This document shows, piece by piece, positions 33,731 through 42,504 of a DNA stretch of 64,000 bases; position 1 is the stretch's first letter; each line of letters opens with the position of its first letter. The translations under genes were made by a program, and so were the position numbers. The notes under the pieces were generated by a model. That model had not been told where the DNA came from and did not search any database. It was given only the letters and a program-made list of their open reading frames with translations. Origin of the DNA: Candidatus Enterococcus ferrettii (GTDB lineage Bacteria; Bacillota; Bacilli; Lactobacillales; Enterococcaceae); assembly GCF_017377655.1 (NCBI RefSeq), contig NZ_JAFREL010000062.1, forward strand, positions 1-64,000, given 5' to 3'.

Positions 33731-33779
33731 CAAACATATGTTCCCTTAAATTAAAGCATGTTTGAAAGGGAATTGTCAA
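33731..33779 (-). promoter_or_regulatory. Promoter with LexA-like box before the Y-family polymerase
   Basis: Minus strand: -35 TTGACA (33779-33774), 18-base spacer, -10-like TTTAAT (33755-33750). Directly downstream is GGAACATATGTTTG (33744-33731), one base off the Gram-positive LexA pattern GAAC-4-GTTC, suggesting SOS control. Confidence 0.65.
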
Positions 33780-33836
33780 TAGATAGTCTCTGTCTCTTTT
33801 TATTTTTTTCCAGCTGTCTCATACCTAACATTATTT

Positions 33837-34500
33837 ATAGCCGCTCAACCCCTTTATGGGCTCAAACTTCCAGCATTTCCAGAAAATTCTCTACCGTATT
33901 TTTTTGATGACGAATGGGAATTGGTTATTAATCGTTTGTTTGATAGTAAAGATGAAAATGGTTAAAAGCATGGTTGGACCCTAAGCAATGTAGATTGTAA
34001 ATACTCCACTCAGGAAAACTGTGATTTATTAGCCATTTTAAGTACTTTAACAATTTTTGAAAAATATGGTGTGCGCCGCTTCGCTAAGCTGGTGAAAAGC
34101 AGCTTTACTACCACGGAAATTGATTACATTGGTAAAAAAGAAGAAGAAAAGATAGAAGTGTGGAAAGAACAGACTGCACCTGATTCAAGCCCAGACAGCT
34201 CCTATGATTCAGAGGACGTCAGAAAAAACACTGACTATAACAACTCATTTTGCCAGTTCTGCTGCTTCACCTAAGGATGAAGAAAAGGAAACAAAAGTTT
34301 TTGCCTCCTCCACTGGCACTACTCAAAACGACAAAAAGAAACAGAACCGAAAGCAGACAATGGATCATCAGAAAAAAATGTATGTCCGAAATCCCTTTAC
34401 CGAACTCGATAAACCAAAAACTCTAGCTTCAACAGCCCTAAAAAGAAAAAAAGCGGAAGAAGAAACGGAAATAGACAGCTTAAGGCTTGTTTTTAGTTGA
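33837..34500 (+). pseudogene. Decayed gene, family unknown
   Basis: One frame from 33837 reads IAAQPLYGLKLPAFPENSLP..., stops at TAA 33963-33965, and continues in the same frame as KHGWTLSNVDCKYSTQENC...FEKYGVRRFAKLVKSSF to 34274. The lysine-, glutamate- and serine-rich tail then carries on in another frame (from about 34204) to 34500, ending RKKAEEETEIDSLRL. An in-frame stop, a frame change and no ribosome site at the 5' end fit a broken gene rather than two small ones. The protein would have had a folded N-terminal part and a charged, low-complexity tail. No family recognised; it lies between the polymerase cassette and the sucrose operon. Confidence 0.55.
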
Positions 34501-34540
34501 AGCAGACTTGCTTATACACTAGAAAAAGTTTTTAAGTAAG

Positions 34541-34564
34541 AAAAAAGGGCATCCCGAAATGCCC
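34541..34564 (-). terminator. Terminator of the sucrose operon
   Basis: Minus strand: GGGCAT/ATGCCC with flanking pairs and a TTTCGGG loop, followed by six T, just after scrB. Confidence 0.85.
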
Positions 34565-34572
34565 AGATTTTC

Positions 34573-35997
34573 CTATGCTTTGTGTAAGTATCCTGCTAAG
34601 ATTCCTTGCTGAGCTGCAATTGTATCGCACTCATCTTGGAATACTCGAAAAGTAAAGACTTGCTCCCCGTGGTTTAAATACAGTTCAACGAAGGAGTTGT
34701 CGACAAATACATCGACCTTTTGCAGGTTTTGAATACGTACACTTCTTTTTTCGCCATAGCCTACATCAATTTTTTGGGCCAAATTATCCCGAGAAACAGT
34801 TGCCAGTTTAGTTTTTGTGTCATACTGAAATTCCCAATAATCATTGGTTGAGCCTATGGTAAATTTGAATCCCTTAGTTAATTCCAGCCAGTAGTTGCGG
34901 CTTTCCGTGTTTATTTTTTCGCTTTCAACTGACTGTTTCTGTGAAAATACTTCGACGATTTCTGAAGCAGGATAGCGTTTGAATTTCCCTTGCTCTAATT
35001 GCATTTGTTGAGGAAAAGTAAGCCCATGCTGCCAACCATCTTGCACTGGATAATCAGGTTCGCCGCAGCCAAACCACCCATAAAGCAGCGGCTGCTGATT
35101 TTTTCCTAAGAAGGCTTGGGGTGCATAAAAGTCAAAACCGGCATCCATTTGATCCCAATAGTCAGAATGAAAGCAGCGGTTGAGAATATCTAACTCCCCC
35201 ACAGCATAAATAGACGCAAAGCGATTGTTGAAGCGTTCCTTTTCAGGAGTTATTCCCATTGGTGACAAAAACAGAATATCCTTCCCGTCTATTTGGATTA
35301 AACTAGGACATTCCAGCATGTAGCCAGTTGGAAAAGGCAGATCGATTAGCCCTTGATAACTCCAATTCAATAAATTATTGCTTCGATACAATAGTAAAAC
35401 GCCTTGATCACCAAAGCCTGGTCTTACTTCGTCAGCAAATTTACTGCCCCCCAGCAGCATATAGAAGCAGCCATCTCTTTCAAAAACAAAAGGATCACGT
35501 AACTCTCCAGATAATCCAGGGAGCGTGCCATCAATTACTGGTTCCGTGCGTTTTCGAACGTGGCCTTCTTTATCCATAATAGCTACTGCTTGTTTAGGGA
35601 TTTTACCGGCTCCAGTTTTATAATTTGCTGTATAGAACAAGTAAAGTTCTCCTTGAAATTCGATAGCATTTCCAGAGTAGCAGCCATTCTTTTCATATTC
35701 TTTGGTAGGTGACAAGGCTACTTCTTGTTTAGACCAGTCAACTAAATTCTCTGAAGTGGTATGACCCCAATGTTTCAAGCCGTGCACGGGAGCAAACGGA
35801 TACCATTGGAAGAACACCTGGTATTTTCCGTTAAAATAAGCCAACCCATTAGGATCATTCATTAAGCCGGATTGAGGATAAATATGATAACTAGGCAAGT
35901 AACGACTGCTGGCTGCTTTCGCAGCCAGTTCTTCTAATAGGATTCTTTTTTCTTCTATATAAACATTTGTTTTATGATCTACTAATAAGTTTTGCAT
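34573..35997 (-). CDS. scrB: Sucrose-6-phosphate hydrolase (GH32)
   Basis: A 474-residue GH32 enzyme with the nucleophile Asp48 in SGLMNDPNGLAYF, transition-state motif LRDPF and acid/base motif MLECPSLI; a C-terminal beta-sandwich follows. It hydrolyses sucrose 6-phosphate from the PTS into glucose 6-phosphate and fructose. It directly abuts scrA (scrA stop at 35998), so the two are translated together. No fructokinase gene lies in this locus, so fructose must be phosphorylated by an enzyme encoded elsewhere. Confidence 0.95.
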   Translation of the reverse strand: MQNLLVDHKTNVYIEEKRILLEELAAKAASSRYLPSYHIYPQSGLMNDPNGLAYFNGKYQVFFQWYPFAPVHGLKHWGHTTSENLVDWSKQEVALSPTKEYEKNGCYSGNAIEFQGELYLFYTANYKTGAGKIPKQAVAIMDKEGHVRKRTEPVIDGTLPGLSGELRDPFVFERDGCFYMLLGGSKFADEVRPGFGDQGVLLLYRSNNLLNWSYQGLIDLPFPTGYMLECPSLIQIDGKDILFLSPMGITPEKERFNNRFASIYAVGELDILNRCFHSDYWDQMDAGFDFYAPQAFLGKNQQPLLYGWFGCGEPDYPVQDGWQHGLTFPQQMQLEQGKFKRYPASEIVEVFSQKQSVESEKINTESRNYWLELTKGFKFTIGSTNDYWEFQYDTKTKLATVSRDNLAQKIDVGYGEKRSVRIQNLQKVDVFVDNSFVELYLNHGEQVFTFRVFQDECDTIAAQQGILAGYLHKA

Positions 35998-37455
35998 TTA
36001 GGCCTTCACGTCCTTTACTGGATTGGGTATGCCGATTTCTGCTCCTGCCACCCCTTTTACTTTATGGTAAATAAATAAGAAAACGATCGGTAAAGCAAAG
36101 GATAACAAACAGCCAATGACATAGTGAATAACTACTGGCGGATTTACAATTGTTACGCCTGGAATACCTGTCAAACCAAAACCAAGCGCCTTCACGTCAA
36201 AAATCTTCATGTAAGCTCCACCTATTCCTGCACCAACAACTGCTGACAAAAACGGCACCGCTGAATCCTTTAAATTTACTGCAAAAATAGCTGGTTCACT
36301 AACGCCAACTAACGTAGGAATGAAGCTGGAAAAAGCAATTTCACGACGTTTCGATCCTTTTTTCGCTAAGAAAAACATCCCCATCGCTGCACCGCCTTGA
36401 GCAATAATGGAAACCGCCCATAGTGGTTGAATATAGTTAAAGCCCGTTTGAGCCAATAACTGTGCCTCAATTGAGCCAATCATATGATGGGTTCCAGTAA
36501 TCACTAACGGTTGCAGCAATGCCGCAAAAATTCCAGCTCCAAAAACGCCTGCCTTCACGTATAAGAAATCCGCAGCTGTACCAATTCCCGAAGCAACCAA
36601 ATCCCCTAATGGACCAAAAACTAAAAATAATGCCAGTGAGGATACTAAAATAGTAACTGCAGGAACAACAATAAATGTCAGCATTTTTGGTGTATATTTA
36701 GTAATGAATTTTTCAAACTTCGCCATAAAAAATGAACTTAAAATTGCTGGAAAAATTCCTCCTTGGAAAGCTACTTGCGGAACACTAAATCCAATAATAT
36801 GCCAATATGACACATTCTCAATAGTTCCCTGCATGTATTCAAAGCGATTCCCTAAATCAGGATGAACCAAAATCAGTCCTAAGATAATCCCAAAGACCGG
36901 ATTTCCTCCAAAACGCTTAGTCGCCGAATAGGCTACAAACACCGGTAGAAAATTTAAGCCAGTAGCAATAATATTTAGAAAACTAGCAGTATCAGCCGCC
37001 CAAGTATAAGTATCAGCCAGGCTGCCTTCTAATCCAAATAGACTAGTAGTAATAAAAAGTGATCGGACCCCCAACAGCATCGCACAGCCAACAATTGCTG
37101 GAATAAGTGCCACAAAAATATCGGAGAAGGCTTTAAAGAATTCAAACAATTTATCCTTCCATGTTTCAGGTGTTTGAGGTTTTTCCGCCGGTTTGAAGGA
37201 ATGATCATCTATGTTAGTCTGCTGGATAAACACCTCATAAACACGTTCCACTATCCCAGTGCCAAAGACAATTTGCAGCTGTCCTTTATTGAAGAAAACG
37301 CCCTTAGCTCCTTCAATATTTTCTAGTTTTTGCTGGTCATAATTAGTATCCTTTAAGGTCAATCGTAAACGAGTAACACAATGAGTAGCATGAATAATAT
37401 TTTCTTGCCCGCCTACGGCTTCAATAATTTCAGCAACTGCTTTTTGATAATTCAT
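35998..37455 (-). CDS. scrA: PTS sucrose transporter EIIBC
   Basis: A 485-residue protein with a IIB domain (phospho-Cys26 in HCVTRLRLTLKD) and a IIC domain (about ten helices, GTHHMIGSIEAQLLAQTG, GVSEPAIFAVNL). It lacks the C-terminal IIA domain found in many sucrose transporters, so it needs a glucose-family IIA from another protein; BglP at 10.2-12.1 kb carries one. The operon order and ScrR-type operators support sucrose as substrate, though trehalose-type EII proteins look similar. GGAGGAG precedes the ATG. Confidence 0.93.
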   Translation of the reverse strand: MNYQKAVAEIIEAVGGQENIIHATHCVTRLRLTLKDTNYDQQKLENIEGAKGVFFNKGQLQIVFGTGIVERVYEVFIQQTNIDDHSFKPAEKPQTPETWKDKLFEFFKAFSDIFVALIPAIVGCAMLLGVRSLFITTSLFGLEGSLADTYTWAADTASFLNIIATGLNFLPVFVAYSATKRFGGNPVFGIILGLILVHPDLGNRFEYMQGTIENVSYWHIIGFSVPQVAFQGGIFPAILSSFFMAKFEKFITKYTPKMLTFIVVPAVTILVSSLALFLVFGPLGDLVASGIGTAADFLYVKAGVFGAGIFAALLQPLVITGTHHMIGSIEAQLLAQTGFNYIQPLWAVSIIAQGGAAMGMFFLAKKGSKRREIAFSSFIPTLVGVSEPAIFAVNLKDSAVPFLSAVVGAGIGGAYMKIFDVKALGFGLTGIPGVTIVNPPVVIHYVIGCLLSFALPIVFLFIYHKVKGVAGAEIGIPNPVKDVKA

Positions 37456-37475
37456 TCAATCTCCTCCTTATTTTT

Positions 37476-37517
37476 TGGAACGTTCCATTTTCTATATTAT
37501 ATACTTGGAACGTTCCA
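37476..37517. promoter_or_regulatory. Two identical ScrR-type operators
   Basis: TGGAACGTTCCA occurs at 37476-37487 and 37506-37517, start to start 30 bases, on either side of the scrA -10. The CG-centred palindrome suits the LacI-family repressor encoded just upstream. Confidence 0.85.
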
Positions 37518-37534
37518 AATTTCAAGCGTTTCCA
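37496..37534 (-). promoter_or_regulatory. scrA promoter with cre-like site
   Basis: Minus strand: -35 TTGAAA (37525-37520), 18-base spacer holding one operator, consensus -10 TATAAT (37501-37496). TGGAAACGCTTGAA (37534-37521) resembles a catabolite response element and overlaps the -35. Confidence 0.7.
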
Positions 37535-37562
37535 CAAAAAAACTACAAAAAAGTTGAAAAAA

Positions 37563-38549
37563 TTACTTCAACTCTCTTGTAGTTTTCAAATTCAAAAATT
37601 TGACTGGCAGGATATGCTTAGCTTGGAAATCCTTGTCCTTATCGTAATTCACGAGTTCTTCTACACTTATTTCAGCAATTTTTTTGATATCCTGAGCGAT
37701 GGAAGAAATAACTAACGGTTGATTTTGATAGCTCTTTGCACCATCAAAACCAATAAGCTGAACATCCTTGGGAATATCCCAAGCCAAACGTTGAAAAGAT
37801 TCCATGACATATTCTCCATAACGGTCGGTAACGGTAAAAATTCCATCAAAGCGACATTCTTCTTGATAAACTTCCTGCAAATATTGATCAATTCTTTGAG
37901 AGAAGTTTTTGGAATTTCCCTTATCCAGGTAAACCTGATAATCGATTTTCTTATGTTTGCAGTAATCAATAAACCCATTCATCCGTTCGTAAATTCCGAG
38001 ATTATTCGGCAGCTCCCGTAAAATCATCAAAAGTCGGGTGGCACCTCTTTTGTATAACTCTTCCGCTGCTAAACGGGCCCCTTGGAAATTATCACTCGTC
38101 ACAAAAGGAACTTGCTGGTTAAAATAGCGTTCAATGGAAACAATCGGTACATTCGCAGTAATATACGGATCAATATCACTGTAGGAAATGGTAATAATTC
38201 CGCGCACCTTCTCTTCCTTGGCCATTTTTACATAGTCCAACTCTAAATTGTAGTTATTTTGTGAATTACAAAGCAGCATCTTTAAATTTCTTTTTTGTAG
38301 TTCCAACTGAATATAATTGGTTAATTCCGCAAAAAAAGGCGTCCAAATAGTCGGTAAAATAAAGGCGATCGTATCGCTGGTTTGCTTTTTTAAAGAACGA
38401 GCTGCCTGATTAGGAACATAGTCCAGCTCTTCAATAGCCTGTTCAATCCTTTTCGCTAATTCTTTCTTGATTTTCACACCGTTTATATAGTTTGAGACAG
38501 TCCCTCTTGAGACTTTGGCCAGGCTGGCCACATCATTCATATTTGCCAT
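37563..38549 (-). CDS. scrR: LacI-family sucrose operon repressor
   Basis: A 328-residue LacI-family protein: helix-turn-helix in MNDVASLAKVSRGTVSNYINGVKI, hinge EELDYVPNQAARSLKK, and a ligand domain starting TIAFILPTIWTPFFAELTN. It lies just upstream of scrA-scrB in the same direction; two identical TGGAACGTTCCA palindromes surround the scrA promoter between the genes. It should repress the operon until sucrose or its phosphate is present. AAGGAGG precedes the ATG. Confidence 0.9.
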   Translation of the reverse strand: MANMNDVASLAKVSRGTVSNYINGVKIKKELAKRIEQAIEELDYVPNQAARSLKKQTSDTIAFILPTIWTPFFAELTNYIQLELQKRNLKMLLCNSQNNYNLELDYVKMAKEEKVRGIITISYSDIDPYITANVPIVSIERYFNQQVPFVTSDNFQGARLAAEELYKRGATRLLMILRELPNNLGIYERMNGFIDYCKHKKIDYQVYLDKGNSKNFSQRIDQYLQEVYQEECRFDGIFTVTDRYGEYVMESFQRLAWDIPKDVQLIGFDGAKSYQNQPLVISSIAQDIKKIAEISVEELVNYDKDKDFQAKHILPVKFLNLKTTRELK

Positions 38550-38731
38550 AGTTGACCTCCTTACACGGTGTCATTATATCATGAAAAATCCGGTTAACTG
38601 GACAAAGAGCGAGAAATTTCCACTAGTAGAATGAGAAAAAGATTAGAATTACATTTGACCCTACCCTTAGTGACGGCTATAATTGTTTCTTGGTGCCAAT
38701 TAATGCAAGAAAATAGAAAATGAGGGTTGAT

Positions 38732-40147
38732 ATGTATTTATTAAGTTGGAAGGAAAATCCCATCAGGGAAGTGTTGGCAGGACTTGTAGTGTCATTTGCA
38801 CTAATTCCTGAGGTCATCGGTTTTACAATTATTGAGGGTATTGATCCAATGATTGGTCTGGTTTCGTCCTTTTTTATTGCTATTATTGTGTCGTTTTTAG
38901 GCGGACGGCCAGGAATGGTTTCTGCAGCAGCAGGCTCCATGGCACTGGTGATGGTTCATTTAGTCAAAAATTATGGGTTAGAGTATATGTTTGCAGCCAC
39001 CGTCTTAACTGGGCTGATTCAGCTGTTGTTAGGACTATGTCAAGCTCAAAAGCTGATGAGCTGGATTCCTAAGCCAGTTATGCTGGGCTTTGTGGATGCT
39101 CTCGCCATTTTAATTTTTATCGCTCAATTCGAACATTTTGACCATGCCTCCATTTTTATGTATGGATTAGTTATTGGAGGAATTTTGCTAATGGTTTTCG
39201 CACCAAAGATTATTACAATCATTCCGGCTGGATTGATTGTAATTGGTGTATTAACGACCGTGGCGGCAGTTGGCAAGCTGCCGGTTTCTACCATTGGCGA
39301 CTTAGGGGATATCACGCCACGTTTTTCGACTTTCCACTTACCAATGGTTCCTTGGTCGATGGAAACCTTAAAGATTATTTTCCCAACTTCTTTAGCTTTA
39401 GCTTTTGTAGGGATGCTGGAAAGTTTATTAACAGCAGAAATTGTTGACGAACGGACCAAGAGCGACAGTCCTAAACGTCAGGAGTTGTTAGCACAGGGCA
39501 GCGCAAATTTATTCAGTGGTTTATTTGCTGGTGTTGCTGGCTGCGCAATGATTGGACAAACCATTATTAATTTGGATTCCAAAGGTCGCGGCCGATTGTC
39601 AACAGTGGTTGCTGGCGTTTTTATGATGGTTTTGATTTTTGCTTTACGGCCTTTCCTGCTGCTGGTTCCGATAGCGGCTTTGGTTGCAATTATGTCGGTA
39701 GTCGCCTTCAATACCTTTGATTGGTCAAGCATCAATTATGTGAAGGAAGCACCAAAAAAGGATGTACTGATTTTCTTGGTTACAACTATTTCGATTGTTG
39801 CTACTGGAAACTTAGCCATCGGTGTCCTGGTGGGTGTGTTAATTAGTGCGGTGCTATTCGTGCGGAGCATTTCAATCCTAAAAGTAGAAAAGGAAGGCTC
39901 GACCATTCAGATTTCTGGTGAATTATTTTTTGCCACAACTACCAAGATGAAAAGCAAGCTGAATGCCTTGGATTTAGAGGAAAATCAGCTGACTTTAGAT
40001 CTGTCACAGCTACGCATTTGGGACAGCACAGGGGCTGAAGAAATGATTAAGTACAAAGAAAAACTGCGCTCAACTAAACAGGTGACGGTGATTTCACCAA
40101 ATACGCCGAGTAATGACTTGATCCAAAGCGCAAAACTATATTCGTGA
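38732..40147 (+). CDS. SulP-family anion transporter with STAS domain
   Basis: I choose the ATG at 38732, five bases after GAGGG; an ATG four codons earlier has no ribosome site. The 471-residue product has about ten to twelve helices with the SulP landmarks (EVLAGLVVSFALIPEVIGF, GGRPGMVSAAAGSMALV) and a C-terminal STAS domain (LTLDLSQLRIWDSTGAEEMI). Family members carry sulfate, bicarbonate or dicarboxylates. The gene stands alone, divergent from scrR, with no sulfur-assimilation gene nearby, so the anion cannot be named. Confidence 0.9.
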   Translation: MYLLSWKENPIREVLAGLVVSFALIPEVIGFTIIEGIDPMIGLVSSFFIAIIVSFLGGRPGMVSAAAGSMALVMVHLVKNYGLEYMFAATVLTGLIQLLLGLCQAQKLMSWIPKPVMLGFVDALAILIFIAQFEHFDHASIFMYGLVIGGILLMVFAPKIITIIPAGLIVIGVLTTVAAVGKLPVSTIGDLGDITPRFSTFHLPMVPWSMETLKIIFPTSLALAFVGMLESLLTAEIVDERTKSDSPKRQELLAQGSANLFSGLFAGVAGCAMIGQTIINLDSKGRGRLSTVVAGVFMMVLIFALRPFLLLVPIAALVAIMSVVAFNTFDWSSINYVKEAPKKDVLIFLVTTISIVATGNLAIGVLVGVLISAVLFVRSISILKVEKEGSTIQISGELFFATTTKMKSKLNALDLEENQLTLDLSQLRIWDSTGAEEMIKYKEKLRSTKQVTVISPNTPSNDLIQSAKLYS

Positions 40148-40157
40148 AGTAAGAAAA

Positions 40158-40231
40158 ACTAAAAAGACGTGTTTGCATGTAGCCTCCAAAAGTTTAATTT
40201 TGCAAGAGGCAATGCACTACGTCTTTTTAGT
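40158..40231. terminator. Bidirectional terminator between convergent SulP and PTS EIIC genes
   Basis: ACTAAAAAGACGT and ACGTCTTTTTAGT form a 13-base perfect stem around an inner structure (TGCAT, GCCTC/GAGGC); T runs follow on both strands. Confidence 0.85.
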
Positions 40232-40239
40232 TGTATTTT

Positions 40240-41604
40240 TTATGCGTTTGCTTCTGCTTCTTTCAAGTTTGCCATTTCTTCAGCAACCAATCGTTTGTCA
40301 TACGAACGAATAAACGGCAAGTAAATGACAAAGGCAACCACCGCACAGATGACAGCTACTACGGCAGCTTTCCAGTCACCACCTGTACTGATAAAAGCAC
40401 CCACCCCTACTGGTGAAGGCCAAGGCATATTGGCAATTACCGGACGAATAATTTCTAACTGGATCGCAAAGTAAGCAATCGTTGCAGAAGCCATTGGGGC
40501 TAAGAAAAACGGTAAAGCCAAGTATGGATTATAGATCAACGGCACACCGAAGATCAAGGGTTCATTGATATTAAAAATTGCTGGAACCAATGCAGCTTTT
40601 CCTAGAACCTTCAGTTGTTCTGATTTTGCCATGTAAACTAAGAAGAAACAAAAGCCTAGCGTTGCACCTGAACCACCAACAGTTACAAAGGCATTATTAA
40701 ACTCACCAGCTAATGGAATATGCGCACCATCTGCGTTCATCGCCATATTTCCCAACGTAATTGGGGTAATCAGTGAGAAGATGATATTGGCCCCGTGGAT
40801 ACCTACCAGCCACAAAGCGTGGACCAAGAAGTAAATGACCATAACGCCTAACCAGCTGTTAGTTAGCCCCGTAACAAAGCCAAATGGAATAGCAACTAAT
40901 TGGAAGATATCGGTATTAAAGGCTACTAAAATCCCCACTAAAATTAATACAACAAAGGCCACTAAGAACGCAGGTATCAATGCAGTGAAGGCTCTGGAAA
41001 CTCCTTCTGGAACTTGTTCCGGCATGCGAATAACCCAATTTTTTGCAACACATAAACGGTACAATTGTACAGCAATCACCGCCATAATAATTCCCGTAAA
41101 GATCCCGACAGTTCCTAAACGAGCGACTCCGTCACCGCCAATTGCCCAGCCGTTGACGATGGCTTGTTCTGCATCGTTCACACGAACCATTGAACCGTTT
41201 TCAAATACCAATTGTGGAATTGCCATAAAGAACGAGAACAGTGAAAGCAATGCCCCAGTAATTGGTGCCATGTTCAAATCTTCTTCTTCTGCGATAATTT
41301 TTGTGTATTCATACCCCAAACCAACACAGAAATAAAGTGCCAATATTCCCATTGTTGTACTATTGGCTAGCATGTATAATTCACTGACTCTAAAGAAGGT
41401 TGAATTGAATATATTTTCTAAAAAAGGAAATGTCATCGGCAGAATGTTAAATACCAAGAACATCGAACCAACAATTGTAAATGGAATCGCTCCCATCCCA
41501 GCACCCATAATTGCCCGCACAATTTTAAACTGCGCCAATTTCCCTAAAGGTCCCATCAACGTTTTTTCTAAGAATGTAAATAGCTTACTGTTTGATCCAT
41601 CCAT
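40240..41604 (-). CDS. celB: PTS cellobiose/lichenan-family EIIC
   Basis: I start at the ATG at 41604 (454 residues); a GTG four codons upstream is an alternative, and neither has a strong ribosome site. The protein has about ten helices with Lac-family EIIC landmarks: FLEKTLMGPLGKLAQFK at the N-terminus, HALWLVGIHGANI in the substrate region, and NINEPLIFGVPLIYNP. It carries beta-linked disaccharides such as cellobiose with separate EIIA (42146-42469) and EIIB (44531-44845) proteins. It is the last gene of the operon. Confidence 0.92.
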   Translation of the reverse strand: MDGSNSKLFTFLEKTLMGPLGKLAQFKIVRAIMGAGMGAIPFTIVGSMFLVFNILPMTFPFLENIFNSTFFRVSELYMLANSTTMGILALYFCVGLGYEYTKIIAEEEDLNMAPITGALLSLFSFFMAIPQLVFENGSMVRVNDAEQAIVNGWAIGGDGVARLGTVGIFTGIIMAVIAVQLYRLCVAKNWVIRMPEQVPEGVSRAFTALIPAFLVAFVVLILVGILVAFNTDIFQLVAIPFGFVTGLTNSWLGVMVIYFLVHALWLVGIHGANIIFSLITPITLGNMAMNADGAHIPLAGEFNNAFVTVGGSGATLGFCFFLVYMAKSEQLKVLGKAALVPAIFNINEPLIFGVPLIYNPYLALPFFLAPMASATIAYFAIQLEIIRPVIANMPWPSPVGVGAFISTGGDWKAAVVAVICAVVAFVIYLPFIRSYDKRLVAEEMANLKEAEANA

Positions 41605-41624
41605 ATTTCTATTCACTCACTTTC

Positions 41625-42086
41625 TTAATTCGTTTTTGCAAACTCCTTGATATAGCCGTAATGCTTATCCTTTTGCAAATAAATCATGCGAATTCGCTGA
41701 ATACAAAAGGCCGACATAAAGATTCCGACTAATAAAACAGTGACTAGGGCTGCTCTTGCTTGAGAAGAATTTGTCAAAAAAGGGTATAGCCGTTGAAATC
41801 CTCCACTGGTAAAGCTTATGACCAGTAATACCAGATTCATGCCTAATTGAATAGATTGATAAAACTTATGATGGCGTAATTTCCCCTGAATTTGATCAGT
41901 CATCTCCCCATAAAGCTTCGCGTGTTCTGCGATTGCCGGAAGAGTCAAAAGTAACAAACTTGCCGGCAGCACTCCATACCAGCTGCGGCTCATAAACAGC
42001 ATCAGCAGCCAATACAAATTGCTGAAGAAGAAAGCCGCTAATAAATAGCGTAGGATCAAAAAACGATTGTAGCGAAAATTTTTCAT
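41625..42086 (-). CDS. Small integral membrane protein in the cellobiose-type PTS operon
   Basis: With the ATG at 42086 (GGAAAC upstream; a TTG at 42128 is possible) the product has 153 residues and four hydrophobic segments: YLLAAFFFSNLYWLLMLFM, LPASLLLLTLPAIAE, IQLGMNLVLLVISFTSGG and LVTVLLVGIFMSAFCI. Such proteins accompany Lac-family PTS operons in enterococci but I know no assigned function. It sits between the EIIA and EIIC genes, so it may assist assembly or regulation of the transporter. No family motif recognised. Confidence 0.7.
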   Translation of the reverse strand: MKNFRYNRFLILRYLLAAFFFSNLYWLLMLFMSRSWYGVLPASLLLLTLPAIAEHAKLYGEMTDQIQGKLRHHKFYQSIQLGMNLVLLVISFTSGGFQRLYPFLTNSSQARAALVTVLLVGIFMSAFCIQRIRMIYLQKDKHYGYIKEFAKTN

Positions 42087-42145
42087 GGCTGTTTCCTTTT
42101 TCAATTCAGCTGTTCCTTTTTTACTCAAGCTTTTCAGCCCCTTTC

Positions 42146-42469
42146 CTAATTACTCGCTGCTTGGCGCTGGTATAAAACCAGCATTTCAGCGGCAACTTCC
42201 TGCAATGTCATTGTAGTCATCAAATGGTCCTGTGCGTGCACCATTATAATTTCCATTTCAATTTTCTCGCCGCCTGCGTATTCCTGCAGCAGCCCGGTTT
42301 GAGCTCGGTGAGCCCTGATTAGCGACTCATTGGCATCCTCTAATTTTTGCTGTGCCGCTGCAAATTTCCCGTCCCGCATATGCTGAAACGATTCATGCAC
42401 CAAAGTTCTGGCGTCGCCGCTGCTCAAAATAATTTCAAAAGCAACCTCTTGTAGTTTTTCTGAATCCAT
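42146..42469 (-). CDS. celC: PTS lactose/cellobiose-family EIIA
   Basis: The ATG at 42469 lies eight bases after AGGAG; a GTG three codons earlier would overlap that site. The 107-residue, all-helical product has the phospho-His78 in MVHAQDHLMT and the family block FEIILSSGDARTLVHESFQHMRDG split across residues 11-34. It takes phosphate from HPr and passes it to the EIIB encoded at 44531-44845. It lies between the activator gene and the small membrane protein gene. Confidence 0.93.
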   Translation of the reverse strand: MDSEKLQEVAFEIILSSGDARTLVHESFQHMRDGKFAAAQQKLEDANESLIRAHRAQTGLLQEYAGGEKIEMEIIMVHAQDHLMTTMTLQEVAAEMLVLYQRQAASN

Positions 42470-42504
42470 CTCTTTCACTCCTGCCGTTTCTCTTCTATAG
42501 ATTT

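Noticed and set aside
34071..34500. Two small plus-strand genes
   Set aside because: The first continues upstream in frame past a single stop codon and the second continues it in another frame, so I read both as pieces of one decayed gene.
40835..41335. Plus-strand open frame of 166 codons inside the PTS EIIC gene
   Set aside because: A shadow of the EIIC coding sequence, threonine- and isoleucine-rich, with no start context.
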